Shown here: positions 1 through 7,644 of the stretch, piece by piece | How positions within the stretch are numbered: the stretch's first letter is position 1 | Layout of the letters: each line of letters opens with the position of its first letter | Assembly: GCF_000470315.2 (NCBI RefSeq) | Contig: NZ_CBRF02000006.1 | Location: forward strand, 62,001-126,000 | DNA length: 64,000 nucleotides | Direction: 5' to 3' | Source of the DNA: Psychromonas sp. SP041 | Lineage (GTDB): Bacteria > Pseudomonadota > Gammaproteobacteria > Enterobacterales > Psychromonadaceae | Made by a program: the position numbers and the translations under genes | Notes under the pieces: model-generated | What the model was told of the DNA's origin: nothing | Seen by the model: the letters and a program-made list of their open reading frames with translations, nothing else | Databases searched by the model: none

Positions 1-144
1 TTATTAATGGGAGCCGATTTGACCATTATGTTAATTTCGTTATCTGTGGTGTCGTTTTATCAGTTAGTGTTATCGATAGGATGTGGGGTGGTGTTGAATG
101 TGATCATCGCATTAAATCATCGTAATGATCGCTATAACGTGTGA
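1..144 (+). CDS. C-terminal end of a membrane protein, possibly YitT family (partial)
   Basis: The reading frame is open from base 1 and ends at TGA 142-144, giving the last 47 residues of a protein that begins outside the window. The visible part is a hydrophobic helix followed by the short polar tail ALNHRNDRYNV. YitT-type membrane proteins of marine gammaproteobacteria end in a similar way (a last helix, then an AxNHxxxRY-like tail), which is the only basis for the family suggestion. Function cannot be judged from this fragment. Confidence 0.5.
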   Translation, partial: LLMGADLTIMLISLSVVSFYQLVLSIGCGVVLNVIIALNHRNDRYNV

Positions 145-159
145 TTCCTAGATTGCAGC

Positions 160-559
160 TTAAGATCCTTTATCTTTTTCATATTGAGCGTAAAGAATAT
201 CAGCAAAATCTAGTTCTGTGATGAGATCTAATACTAGGTCTCTTACTGCATCTGCAAGTAAATCATTATCTGAAGTTAATTCAAAATCATTGAGTGATAA
301 GTATTCAAAAGCAACTGCTAAACCAGTCCTTTTGTTAGCATCTGGTAATGCGTGAGATACAGCAATGCTGGCTGTATATTTTGCTGCTATTTCAAAAACG
401 TCGTCAAGTTGCTCATAAACAATCGCATTATAAATACGACTTAAAGCACCTTGAAGTTTCGAAAGATCTATACTTCCTTTCATTCATTCCTGGTTCTGTT
501 GTCAGAATAAAGGTGTTAATTTCAACAACCCTTTCATACGGAAAGCAAATTATTTCCAT
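160..559 (-). pseudogene. doc: Doc/Fic-family toxin gene broken by a 4-bp duplication
   Basis: Two consecutive frames together encode a complete death-on-curing (Doc) toxin of about 131 residues. The first frame starts at ATG 559-557 and gives MEIICFPYERVV...ILTTEPGM. The second, from 483 to 160, gives KGSIDLSKLQGALSRIYN and carries the Fic/Doc motif HALPDANKRTG. At the junction (488-480) the coding strand reads ATGAATGA; removing one copy of the 4-bp repeat restores a single continuous Doc protein. The 107-codon frame from ATG 483 alone would lack the first 25 residues, and a TGA directly precedes it. Doc enzymes phosphorylate EF-Tu in the well-studied P1 case. The ATG at 559 overlaps the antitoxin stop (TAATG), as expected of a coupled toxin-antitoxin pair. 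The toxin is probably inactive, unless reinitiation at 483 gives an active short form. Confidence 0.8.
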
Positions 560-729
560 TACATGTAAGCCAGTTTCTTAAAGGTTTGAACATGAGTTCT
601 TAAAGCTAATTTTGTCTCTGATTTAATAATTTGTTGTCCTAACGCTCCAGAAAGATCAAGTTCTTTAGTCGCTTTTATTTTAGGGCGGTGCACCGCTTTA
701 ACACCATATTTCTCTACTTTAGTATTCAT
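559..729 (-). CDS. Small antitoxin partner of the Doc-type toxin
   Basis: This 56-residue open frame starts at ATG 729-727 and stops at TAA 561-559, sharing one base with the toxin start. It contains YGVKAVHRPK near the N-terminus and ETKLALRTH near the C-terminus, and is rich in Lys. The size, the TAATG overlap and the position directly upstream of doc fit the antitoxin of a type II toxin-antitoxin operon, in which the antitoxin binds the toxin and usually the operator DNA. The family name is not known to me; the assignment rests on context and on a remembered likeness to small proteins found before doc genes in marine bacteria. Confidence 0.7.
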   Translation of the reverse strand: MNTKVEKYGVKAVHRPKIKATKELDLSGALGQQIIKSETKLALRTHVQTFKKLAYM

Positions 730-973
730 AATTAATATTCTAAATATACAATGAAGTCAATTATACTCGATAATACGTGAAAGCATAATAATTGAACGAG
801 GTTGTTTTTTAACCTGAATAAAAATAAACGTTCATAACGTACTGTTCATACCACTCACTCTAACGGCGATTTTAGCTACTTTCTTCTTTTCGTTATCATT
901 CTAATTATGATCTAAGTGACGTTATAACCGTAATGACTTATTAACGTATCCACCAATAAAAAAAGAGTATCGA

Positions 974-1858
974 TTGAAAAGATTATTAATAGTTATTGCA
1001 CTTATTCCTGTTGCGGTGCTGGTTTTTGCATTCATAAAAGACAGCACCGTAACTGGACTTAACATACTCAATACTGGTGTTTCATTATCGTCAAACATGA
1101 CGGTACAAAAAGATATCGTTTTTGATACTAACAAAGATTTAAAACTTGATATTTATAGCAACGCCGATTGGCAAAACAATACTAAGCACCCTGTCATTGT
1201 GTTTTTTTACGGAGGTGGTTGGAGTTGGGGAGACAAAGCTTACTTTACCTTTGTGGCCGATAGCTTTGTGAAAAAAGGCTACGTTGTTGTGATCCCTAAT
1301 TACACACTTTATCCTGCAGCAAAATACCCAACGTTTGTTAAAGACGGTGCCAAAGCGGTGGCATGGGTAAATGACCATGTGTCCGAGTTTGGTGGGGATG
1401 TTAACAATCTATTCGTCGTGGGACATTCAGCCGGTGCTTATATTGCTGCGATGGTCGCGTTTAATGACCAATATTTAGCGGCTGAAAATAAACCAACGTC
1501 AATCATAAAAGCCGTAGCAGGTCTTGCTGGACCGTATAATTTCACACCAAAAGCGCAAGAATATATTGATGTTTTTGGCGAAGAAAATTTCGATGATATG
1601 AAAATTCAACATCATGTTAACGGTAATGAACCACCTGCATTGCTTATTCATTCTGAAGGCGATACGACGGTAGGTCTCTTTAATCAAAAATTAATGGTAG
1701 AGGCACTGATTGCAAATGGAGATACTGTTGAGACGTTAGTCTACGGGCAAGACATAACACATATAAAAGTGTTGATGAAGTTACATCCGTGGTTTGCAGA
1801 TAAAGTGGATGTTGCATCTGATATTGATACATTTTTTAAAGGTATAAATACCCAATAA
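974..1858 (+). CDS. Alpha/beta-hydrolase (esterase/lipase, BD-FAE-like), membrane-anchored or exported
   Basis: This 294-residue protein has an N-terminal hydrophobic segment (about residues 3-21) that should act as a signal or anchor, so the enzyme probably works in the periplasm. The oxyanion-hole motif FYGGGW is at about 78-83, the nucleophile elbow GHSAG puts the catalytic Ser at 152, and the likely acid and base are Asp230 (HSEGDTT) and His263 (DITHI). This is the arrangement of carboxylesterases related to arylformamidase and feruloyl esterase; the substrate cannot be predicted. The start is a TTG at 974 preceded by an AAAGAG-like ribosome site; no ATG gives a complete signal segment. 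It stands alone, followed by a hairpin terminator. Confidence 0.8.
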   Translation: MKRLLIVIALIPVAVLVFAFIKDSTVTGLNILNTGVSLSSNMTVQKDIVFDTNKDLKLDIYSNADWQNNTKHPVIVFFYGGGWSWGDKAYFTFVADSFVKKGYVVVIPNYTLYPAAKYPTFVKDGAKAVAWVNDHVSEFGGDVNNLFVVGHSAGAYIAAMVAFNDQYLAAENKPTSIIKAVAGLAGPYNFTPKAQEYIDVFGEENFDDMKIQHHVNGNEPPALLIHSEGDTTVGLFNQKLMVEALIANGDTVETLVYGQDITHIKVLMKLHPWFADKVDVASDIDTFFKGINTQ

Positions 1859-1859
1859 A

Positions 1860-1889
1860 AAGGGCAAATAGTTATTTCTATTTACCCTT
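1860..1889. terminator. Bidirectional hairpin terminator
   Basis: A 12-bp stem (AAGGGCAAATAG paired with CTATTTACCCTT, one mismatch) closes a 6-base loop. Read on the minus strand it is followed by TTTTTATT, so it can serve the transaminase gene arriving from the right as well as the hydrolase gene from the left. Confidence 0.65.
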
Positions 1890-2024
1890 CATAATATTGA
1901 TTTTTGGTATAACAATTAATTACTTGAGCGCTTTAAGCTTGTGCTTACTTACTTGTACTTACTTATTTGTACTTAGTTAACTGTTTTTAGATAATAACGT
2001 GTTTAATAAACCACTTAACTCATA

Positions 2025-2885
2025 TTATTCAGCTGTTTTTGTGGCTAACTCAATGTAAATTTCACGTAATTTTTTCGCTACATTACCCGGCTTACCATCA
2101 CCTATGGTGTGACCGTCAATTTCAATAACAGGCCATACAAAGGTTGTTGCTGAGCTAACAAATGCTTCAGCAGCTTGGTACGCTTCTTCTGCTGTAAACA
2201 AACGTTCTTCAATTTTGATACTTTCTTTTTCAGCAAGTTCAAGTAATGCCTTACGGGTAATACCGTGCAAAATATCATTACTTAACGGACGTGTTACTAA
2301 TACACCGTCTTGCGTCACAATATAAGCATTGTTTGAACTACCTTCAGTGATATAACCATCTTCGATTAACCATGCATCATCTACTTGTTTTTCGATAGCT
2401 GCTTGTTTAGCCATACATGGTGCAAGTAGACCCACTGTTTTGATATCACGGCGTTTCCAACGAATATCTTCAGTGGTGATCACCTTCATGCCTTTCGTTG
2501 CTTTGGAGCTATTGAGTAACTCTCGCGCTTGAGTGAATAACACTAACGTAGGCTTCACATCGGTAGGGTAACCAAAATCACGATCGCCAGCGGAGCCTCG
2601 GCTAATCTGTAAATAGATGCCACCTTCATTCAGTGCATTCTTTTTAATTAGCTCTTTTTGAATGTTGGTGATTTCTGCTAGTGGGACAGGTAATGCTATT
2701 TGTAATTCATTACATGAACGCTGTAAGCGAATCATATGGCCTTCGTTGTCGACTAATTTACCATTAATCACCGCCGTTACTTCATAAACGGCATCGCCAA
2801 ACAGGAAACCACGATCGAAAATAGAAACCTTAGCTTCATCTTCTTTAAGATACTGACCATCTAGGTAGACAATACGTCCCATCAT
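2025..2885 (-). CDS. dat: D-amino-acid transaminase (PLP fold type IV)
   Basis: The 286-residue protein belongs to the class IV aminotransferases. FDRGFLFGDAVYEV (about 23-36) is the N-terminal signature, the PLP lysine is Lys149 in RRDIKT, and EGSSNNAYI (181-189) contains the conserved Glu that contacts the cofactor. These match D-alanine/D-amino-acid transaminases (RDIKxxxLL) better than the BCAT type. The enzyme swaps amino groups between D-amino acids and 2-oxo acids, commonly making or using D-glutamate. It is the last gene after dgcN and dgcA, 95 bp behind dgcA, which suggests it feeds or drains the D-glutamate pool handled by them. Two adjacent ATG codons (2885 and 2882) follow a GAGGG site; either may be used. 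Confidence 0.85.
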   Translation of the reverse strand: MMGRIVYLDGQYLKEDEAKVSIFDRGFLFGDAVYEVTAVINGKLVDNEGHMIRLQRSCNELQIALPVPLAEITNIQKELIKKNALNEGGIYLQISRGSAGDRDFGYPTDVKPTLVLFTQARELLNSSKATKGMKVITTEDIRWKRRDIKTVGLLAPCMAKQAAIEKQVDDAWLIEDGYITEGSSNNAYIVTQDGVLVTRPLSNDILHGITRKALLELAEKESIKIEERLFTAEEAYQAAEAFVSSATTFVWPVIEIDGHTIGDGKPGNVAKKLREIYIELATKTAE

Positions 2886-2980
2886 TTAACCCTCGTAATA
2901 TAGCGATAATCTGATTCTCGCTATTTATAAAATAGATAACCTAAATTCATTAACTTAAAATTTGGGTTCTTGTTAATGAA

Positions 2981-3958
2981 TTAACCCCAAAGCGCTGCTT
3001 GGTAAACCTTCATTAAACTTTCATCAAATTGGATACCTGATTGACGATCCTCAGCCAGTAATAATGGCCCATCAAGATCAACAATTTGAACGTTTTGTGC
3101 AACGATAAAAGCAGGCGCCATTGCAAGTGATGTGGCAACCATGCAACCGACCATAACCTGCAATCCGGCTTTCTCGGCTTGTTCTTTTAATACGATGGCT
3201 TCTGTTAAACCACCGGTTTTGTCTAACTTAATATTGATCATGTCATAGCGACCAATAATATTTTTTAAGCTACTACTATCATGACAAGACTCATCGGCAC
3301 AAAGCGTAATTGGGCGAGGTAAATGCGCTAAGGCAGCATCATCACTTGCCGGAAAAGGTTGCTCAATCATCTCAACACCCAATTTTACTAGCTCAGGCAC
3401 CATGGCTAAGTATTGCTGTTCATTCCAACCTTCATTAGCATCCACAATAATGCGTGCTTTAGGAGAGCCTTCGCGAACAGCCGCAACACGTTCCACATCC
3501 CCTTCACCTGCAAGTTTTAGCTTTAGTAAAGGTCTGTGCGCATTTTTAATTGCTGCTGCTTTCATACGTGCAGGTGTATCTAACGATAATGTAAACGCGG
3601 TAATAACTGGTTCAGGTTGTGAAACCTCAAGCTGTTGCCAAATGCGTTTGTCTGATTGCTTACAAGCTAAATCCCAGTAGGCACAATCTAATGCATTACG
3701 TGCGGCACCTGCTGGTAATAAAGTCTGCATGTCTTGTCGGGTTAAGCCGGCGGCTATCTTGTCTTCTAAAGCAGCCAGTTCAGCAATGACTGACTCGATT
3801 GATTCATCGTAACGCGCATAGGGAACGCATTCCCCACGGCCAGTATGTTCACCTTGTCGCAGTTCAACTACAACAACATTGGCATGGGTTCTACTACCTC
3901 GAGAGATAGTAAAAGATCCTTCAATAAGCCAGCTTTCGTGTAATAGATTAACCTTCAT
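2981..3958 (-). CDS. dgcA: N-acetyl-D-glutamate racemase / dipeptide-epimerase-like enolase-superfamily enzyme
   Basis: The 325-residue product is an enolase-superfamily enzyme of the muconate-lactonizing/dipeptide epimerase subgroup. The catalytic KxK pair is in LLKLKL (about Lys146 and Lys148), metal ligands are Asp173 (IVDANEGW), Glu199 (MIEQPFP) and Asp222 (CADESC), and the second-face lysine is Lys244 (INIKLDKTGG). On its own this would be called an L-Ala-D/L-Glu epimerase. Next to dgcN it is better read as DgcA, which in the marine D-glutamate pathway converts N-acetyl-D-Glu to N-acetyl-L-Glu. The start chosen is ATG 3958, with AAGGG seven bases before it; a GTG lies one codon upstream. 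Only about 10 bp separate it from dgcN, so the two are surely co-transcribed. Confidence 0.85.
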   Translation of the reverse strand: MKVNLLHESWLIEGSFTISRGSRTHANVVVVELRQGEHTGRGECVPYARYDESIESVIAELAALEDKIAAGLTRQDMQTLLPAGAARNALDCAYWDLACKQSDKRIWQQLEVSQPEPVITAFTLSLDTPARMKAAAIKNAHRPLLKLKLAGEGDVERVAAVREGSPKARIIVDANEGWNEQQYLAMVPELVKLGVEMIEQPFPASDDAALAHLPRPITLCADESCHDSSSLKNIIGRYDMINIKLDKTGGLTEAIVLKEQAEKAGLQVMVGCMVATSLAMAPAFIVAQNVQIVDLDGPLLLAEDRQSGIQFDESLMKVYQAALWG

Positions 3959-3968
3959 CACTTAGCCC

Positions 3969-4973
3969 TTAAATTTTTGCTAATGCTTCAACAATACGAC
4001 TAACACCTTCACGGAATGGGTCAACTGCTGGCAGGTTAAATTCTGCTTCCACTTTTGCTAAATATTCTGCAGCTGCAGTTTCAGAAAGTTGTGAAGTATT
4101 AACCGAAATACCAACAAACTTAACAGCTGGGTTAGTAATGCGCGCCATTGTTAAGTTAAGTTCCATACATGTTTTTAAGTCAGGAAGTGGGTAAGTCGGT
4201 AAACCACGCATATGTTCACGTGTTGGCTCGTGACATAATACTAATGCATCAGCTTGTGAACCGTGGATAAGACCCGCTGTTACACCTGAGAATGAAGCAT
4301 GGAATAATGAACCTTGACCTTCAATGACATCCCAGTGATCTGCATCGTTTGCTGGTGCGATAGTTTCAACTGCACCGGCGATAAAGTCAGCCACAACAGC
4401 ATCAATACTGACACCTGAACCACTAATCAAAATACCTGTTTGACCAGTCGCTCGGAAACTTGTTTTCATGCCTTGTGCTAGCATTTCTTTTTCAAGTGCT
4501 AATGCGGTATACATTTTACCTACTGAGCAGTCCGTACCCACTTGTAATACACGTTTACCAGAGCGTTTTAAGCCATTTGCAACAGGGAATGTTTGTGTTG
4601 GGAAACGAACATCAAATAAGTTACGACCTAAGCTATCAGCCAATTCTTTAAGTTCAGGAATATCTGTTAATTTATTGTGTAAACCTGAAGCTAAATCCAT
4701 ACCAGCTTCTAATGCTTCTTTTAAGATAGTTAACCAATTATCTGAAATAATGCCACCACGGTTAGCAACACCAATCACTAATGTTTTAACGCCAGCAGCT
4801 TTAGCTTGTGCAATATCCATGTCTGTTAAACTACAGTCAGCTTGACAGTTTTCCATGCGGTATTGACCTGCACAGTATTCTGGATGCCATTGTTTAATAC
4901 CTTGAGCCACTTTCGCTGCTAGAGGATCTTGTGCATCGCCTAAAAATAATAGGTAAGGTTTTTTAATTTCCAT
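3969..4973 (-). CDS. dgcN: DUF1611 protein, D-glutamate N-acetyltransferase DgcN
   Basis: This 334-residue protein is a full-length DUF1611 family member. A Rossmann-like N-terminal half (YLLFLGDAQDPLAAKVAQG) is followed by a P-loop-type segment, QVGTDCSVGKMYTAL (about 143-157), and the motif EGQGSLFHAS (about 218-227). DgcN has been described in marine bacteria as the acetyltransferase that acetylates D-glutamate, after which DgcA inverts the acetylated product. It is the first gene of the minus-strand operon dgcN-dgcA-dat, so its promoter must lie in the AT-rich gap to the right. I saw no regulator gene beside the cluster. Confidence 0.85.
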   Translation of the reverse strand: MEIKKPYLLFLGDAQDPLAAKVAQGIKQWHPEYCAGQYRMENCQADCSLTDMDIAQAKAAGVKTLVIGVANRGGIISDNWLTILKEALEAGMDLASGLHNKLTDIPELKELADSLGRNLFDVRFPTQTFPVANGLKRSGKRVLQVGTDCSVGKMYTALALEKEMLAQGMKTSFRATGQTGILISGSGVSIDAVVADFIAGAVETIAPANDADHWDVIEGQGSLFHASFSGVTAGLIHGSQADALVLCHEPTREHMRGLPTYPLPDLKTCMELNLTMARITNPAVKFVGISVNTSQLSETAAAEYLAKVEAEFNLPAVDPFREGVSRIVEALAKI

Positions 4974-5831
4974 ATTTATATTCCCATTGGTAGTAGAGTG
5001 TATTTTATTATTGCCTAACGGCTCAGTTGCACTGTTTTAATCATGCTTAGATTCAAATAGTAATGCATCAAAATAATTAGGCTAGCTAGTCTGATAGAGC
5101 AGGTTACATGCCAAAAACCAGAATTTTAATTAATTTACCTAAAGCACTTTTCATCTCAGTTAATGTTATTTTGTTATCAATTACTCTAGCAGTTTTGTAT
5201 TAGTCTATAATGCTTATTTATAGTTGAATTGCAGTTGATTGTTCTGTTGTTGTTTGTTTTGAATATGATGGGTGGTTTTTTGTTTTGTTGTATTTTATTC
5301 TCTATTTTTTGCTAAAAATAAATAAACGCTTAAAAATATCAGTATGGCTTTTTAATTAATTGTTGTTTTAAATCTTAAATTTAAAAATCCTTTATATTTG
5401 CACCTTCGTGGCGTGTTTTTTATTTCGGTTGTTCATTTTTGGTGCAATATTATTAACGTTTCTTTTTAAGTAATTTAAAAGTGATAATTAAATTAATCGT
5501 TAAATAACTAAGGTTTATTTAATGTTTTATCTGGTTTTTTATTGGTTATATTGTGCTGAAAAATAAGTGTTAAGTAATTTATTCCTCTATTCAATAAACT
5601 GCTGGTTAATGAGCAACAGGTTAATGATCTGCAGAATTTCCTGTATTGAGATCCTGTTAGTTTACATGTTATTAACGTTGATTTTTCCTTGTATGGGGTT
5701 ACACACTTTCTATCTGAGTAAAGCTATTCACCTATGACTTAACTCAAAGGTTATGTCACTTTTCTTATTATTTGAATCCAAGTTGTTTTAAGACCATATC
5801 CCAAATCCATATTCCTTCAAAATACCCTCTA
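4974..5831. other. Long AT-rich gene-free stretch upstream of dgcN
   Basis: About 860 bases separate dgcN from the DUF1826 promoter. The composition is very T-rich, especially 5220-5600, and contains no frame longer than about 30 codons. The single visible candidate is a 31-codon frame at 5108-5203. No riboswitch-like or clear operator structure was recognised; the promoter of the dgc operon must lie at the left end. Confidence 0.6.
5108..5203 (+). CDS. Possible tiny single-helix membrane protein
   Basis: An ATG at 5108 opens a 31-residue frame ending in TAG. It begins MPKTRILINLPKAL and continues as one uninterrupted hydrophobic helix. An AGG lies four bases before the ATG, close but possible as a ribosome site. 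The basic-then-hydrophobic layout is typical of small membrane proteins, but frames this short arise by chance in AT-rich DNA, so this is only a candidate. It is divergent from dgcN. Confidence 0.2.
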   Translation: MPKTRILINLPKALFISVNVILLSITLAVLY

Positions 5832-5860
5832 TTGACAAAGTTTACTCCGCTCAGGATAAT
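5832..5860 (+). promoter_or_regulatory. Sigma-70 promoter of the DUF1826 gene
   Basis: A perfect -35 TTGACA (5832-5837) is separated by exactly 17 bases from a GATAAT -10 box (5855-5860). It faces the DUF1826 gene. The expected start point, about seven bases after the -10 box, falls just before the palindrome at 5874. Confidence 0.75.
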
Positions 5861-5873
5861 GCCTCTTTATAAG

Positions 5874-5891
5874 GTTATGTTATAACATAAC
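5874..5891. promoter_or_regulatory. Probable Zur operator (perfect 18-bp palindrome)
   Basis: GTTATGTTATAACATAAC is its own reverse complement over all 18 bases. The ATGTTATAACAT core is that of proteobacterial Zur (zinc uptake regulator) boxes, here with an even centre. It sits just downstream of the -10 box, where a bound repressor would block initiation. The downstream DUF1826 family is repeatedly found under Zur control, which supports the reading. The regulator itself is not in this window. Confidence 0.75.
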
Positions 5892-5920
5892 AATAAATGG
5901 TGTAGTTAAGTTGGTTTTAA

Positions 5921-5938
5921 CTCTTTTTATAAAAAGAG
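5921..5938. repeat. Perfect palindrome in the DUF1826 leader
   Basis: CTCTTTTTATAAAAAGAG is an 18-bp perfect palindrome in the untranslated leader, 30 bases after the putative Zur box. It could be a second protein site or a weak RNA hairpin; the sequence alone does not decide. Confidence 0.4.
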
Positions 5939-6040
5939 ATAAGCCAAGCCTCGATCACTGACTATTAAATTAAATTGAAATGTTACATGGCAAACTGTTC
6001 TGGATAACATTTCAGATCTGTTGCTTGTATGGGAGTAAAC

Positions 6041-6739
6041 ATGAACGCAATAAACACGGCCTACGCACTCGATATTGATACCGATATTGATACTTGCTGT
6101 GAGCAAGCAACAAAAGTTCGACATTCTATTCAGGGCCATGAGCCTCATATTTTCACTGATATCTATCGTGAAGAGGTCAATATCGCTATTTGGCAGCGTA
6201 ATTTGTCATCAACATTAACAGGTTCTGTCGCCGACTTTTTAACAGAAAAACCAAGGTTTAAAGCGTCGATGACCGTCTCACCGCAAAGTGTACTAAAGAG
6301 CATTAGCGAATCGTTAGGGGCTGAAATGAACGAACTCAGTGAAAATATTGCAGAGCTGGTGGAGATGTTTTGTTGTTTGTTTGAACTTAAGCGTGTTGGA
6401 TTGCGTTTAACCGTAGTTGATAGCGCGATGTGCCCCAAGTTTCATGTGGACAACGTACCGTGCCGTTTAATCACAACCTTTCAAGGTGTTGGCACGGAAT
6501 GGTTACCTCATCAAGTGGCGGATAGAGAAAAACTAGGCAGGGGAAGTAACGGAAAATCCGATAGTGAATCTGGGATATATCAAAATGAAAGAGAGATACA
6601 ACAACTTAATTGTGGTGATGTCGCTTTATTAAAAGGCGAACATTGGAAAGGAAATGAACAAGCAGGGCTGGTACATCGTTCTCCTGCATTAGCATCAGAT
6701 GAACGACGTTTGATATTGACACTTGATTTTAGTTATTGA
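6041..6739 (+). CDS. DUF1826 family protein, likely zinc-starvation induced
   Basis: The 232-residue product shows the DUF1826 signatures RVGLRLTVVDSAMCPKFHVD, VPCRLITTFQGVGTEWLPH, GDVALLKGEHW and GLVHRSP. The conserved Cys and His residues in these blocks suggest metal binding, but no reaction is known. DUF1826 genes commonly occur in Zur regulons, often with COG0523 metallochaperones. Here the gene is alone behind a sigma-70 promoter and a putative Zur operator. The start chosen is ATG 6041 because GGGAG lies five bases before it; an upstream in-frame ATG at 6029 has no ribosome site. A polar insert around residues 164-185 separates the two conserved blocks. Confidence 0.85.
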   Translation: MNAINTAYALDIDTDIDTCCEQATKVRHSIQGHEPHIFTDIYREEVNIAIWQRNLSSTLTGSVADFLTEKPRFKASMTVSPQSVLKSISESLGAEMNELSENIAELVEMFCCLFELKRVGLRLTVVDSAMCPKFHVDNVPCRLITTFQGVGTEWLPHQVADREKLGRGSNGKSDSESGIYQNEREIQQLNCGDVALLKGEHWKGNEQAGLVHRSPALASDERRLILTLDFSY

Positions 6740-7170
6740 TTCAGAAAAGTGAGATAGTGAGTTTGATGCATTCGCATTGAGTGTTTTTTAGCTTTGGTTC
6801 GTCTTTGCTCATCGTGGCACTTTAATTTTTATTAGCAGTATTTTCGCCCTGACGGCGATTCGTGGTTGAAGAGCCAAAACGTAGTTTCGCAGTTTGAATA
6901 AGCAGATTCATTATACGAACAAAGAAAAACTATACCGATAAAATGTAAAAGAAAGTCGCCCCAATTCGTTTTTTAATCTACTTTTTTGTAAAACACAGCA
7001 ATAACAGCCTTCTTTACGTAGCGTTCATACTCGGCATCCATATCTCGAAATGAGCTAACAACGGCAGAGGGCAGGCAGAGCTTAGCCCGCTCATATAACT
7101 ATGCTGTCTCATAAATCGCTCTATGACTTAGCTTGCTAAAGGCAGTTATTGATTCAGAAAGCGAGATGGG
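6731..7170 (+). repeat. Dispersed repeat, copy A
   Basis: This copy starts at the stop codon of the DUF1826 gene (AGTTATTGATTCAGAAA) and ends with the same words near 7143-7170. Shared blocks with copy B are GCTTTGGTTCGTCT, GCTCATCGTGGCACTTTAAT, GTATTTTCGCCCTG, AATTCGTTTTTTAATCT, ACAGCCTTCTTTACG and TCTCGAAATGAGCTA. It is longer than copy B because of extra sequence between these blocks. It encodes nothing obvious. Confidence 0.75.
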
Positions 7171-7289
7171 AGGATTGGTACGACCATGTGAGCATCGAAT
7201 TAATTAAATATTATTACTTGAATTCAAGAAGGCAAAAGACGAAAACTAACCTCGTTATCTTTTTGTTTAATATCGACATTTAATTTTTA

Positions 7290-7608
7290 TTATTTATTCA
7301 GAAAAATGAAGTAGGGAGTTTGATACATTTGTATTGAGCATTTTTTTGCTTTGGTTCGTCTACGCTCATCGTGGCACTTTAATATTTCTTAGTAGTATTT
7401 TCGCCCTGTCGGCGACATACTTTTTCTTACCAGAAGAATAAAGTAAGCAAAAAGACTGGCACCCAATTCGTTTTTTAATCTGAATAAATAACAGCCTTCT
7501 TTACGCATCGCTCATACTCGACATCCATGTCTCGAAATGAGCTAGCAACGGCATCCCTGCCTTAGCCTGCTAAAGGCAGTTATTGAATCAGAAAACGAGA
7601 TGGGAGTT
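7290..7608 (+). repeat. Dispersed repeat, copy B
   Basis: This is a second copy in the same orientation as copy A with the same block order, diverged and shorter, ending with GTTATTGAATCAGAAAACGA. It ends about 40 bases from the stop codon of the orphan gene 7645-8766. Confidence 0.75.
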
Positions 7609-7644
7609 TGATGTAGCCACTTTAAGTATTGGTTATATATTTAA

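Noticed and set aside
160-483. The 107-codon frame as a normal complete toxin gene
   Set aside because: A TGA directly precedes its ATG, and the missing N-terminal 25 residues of Doc are encoded just upstream in another frame, so the frame is a fragment of a broken gene.
348-581. Plus-strand frame of 77 codons
   Set aside because: It runs opposite the Doc gene and has no recognisable features; it is a shadow frame.
4974-5250. Riboswitch or attenuator before dgcN
   Set aside because: I found no strong stem-loop series or known aptamer words; only AT-rich sequence.
6740-7644. Decayed transposase or phage genes in the repeat patch
   Set aside because: All six frames are broken into short pieces without transposase or phage motifs; the repeated blocks look non-coding.
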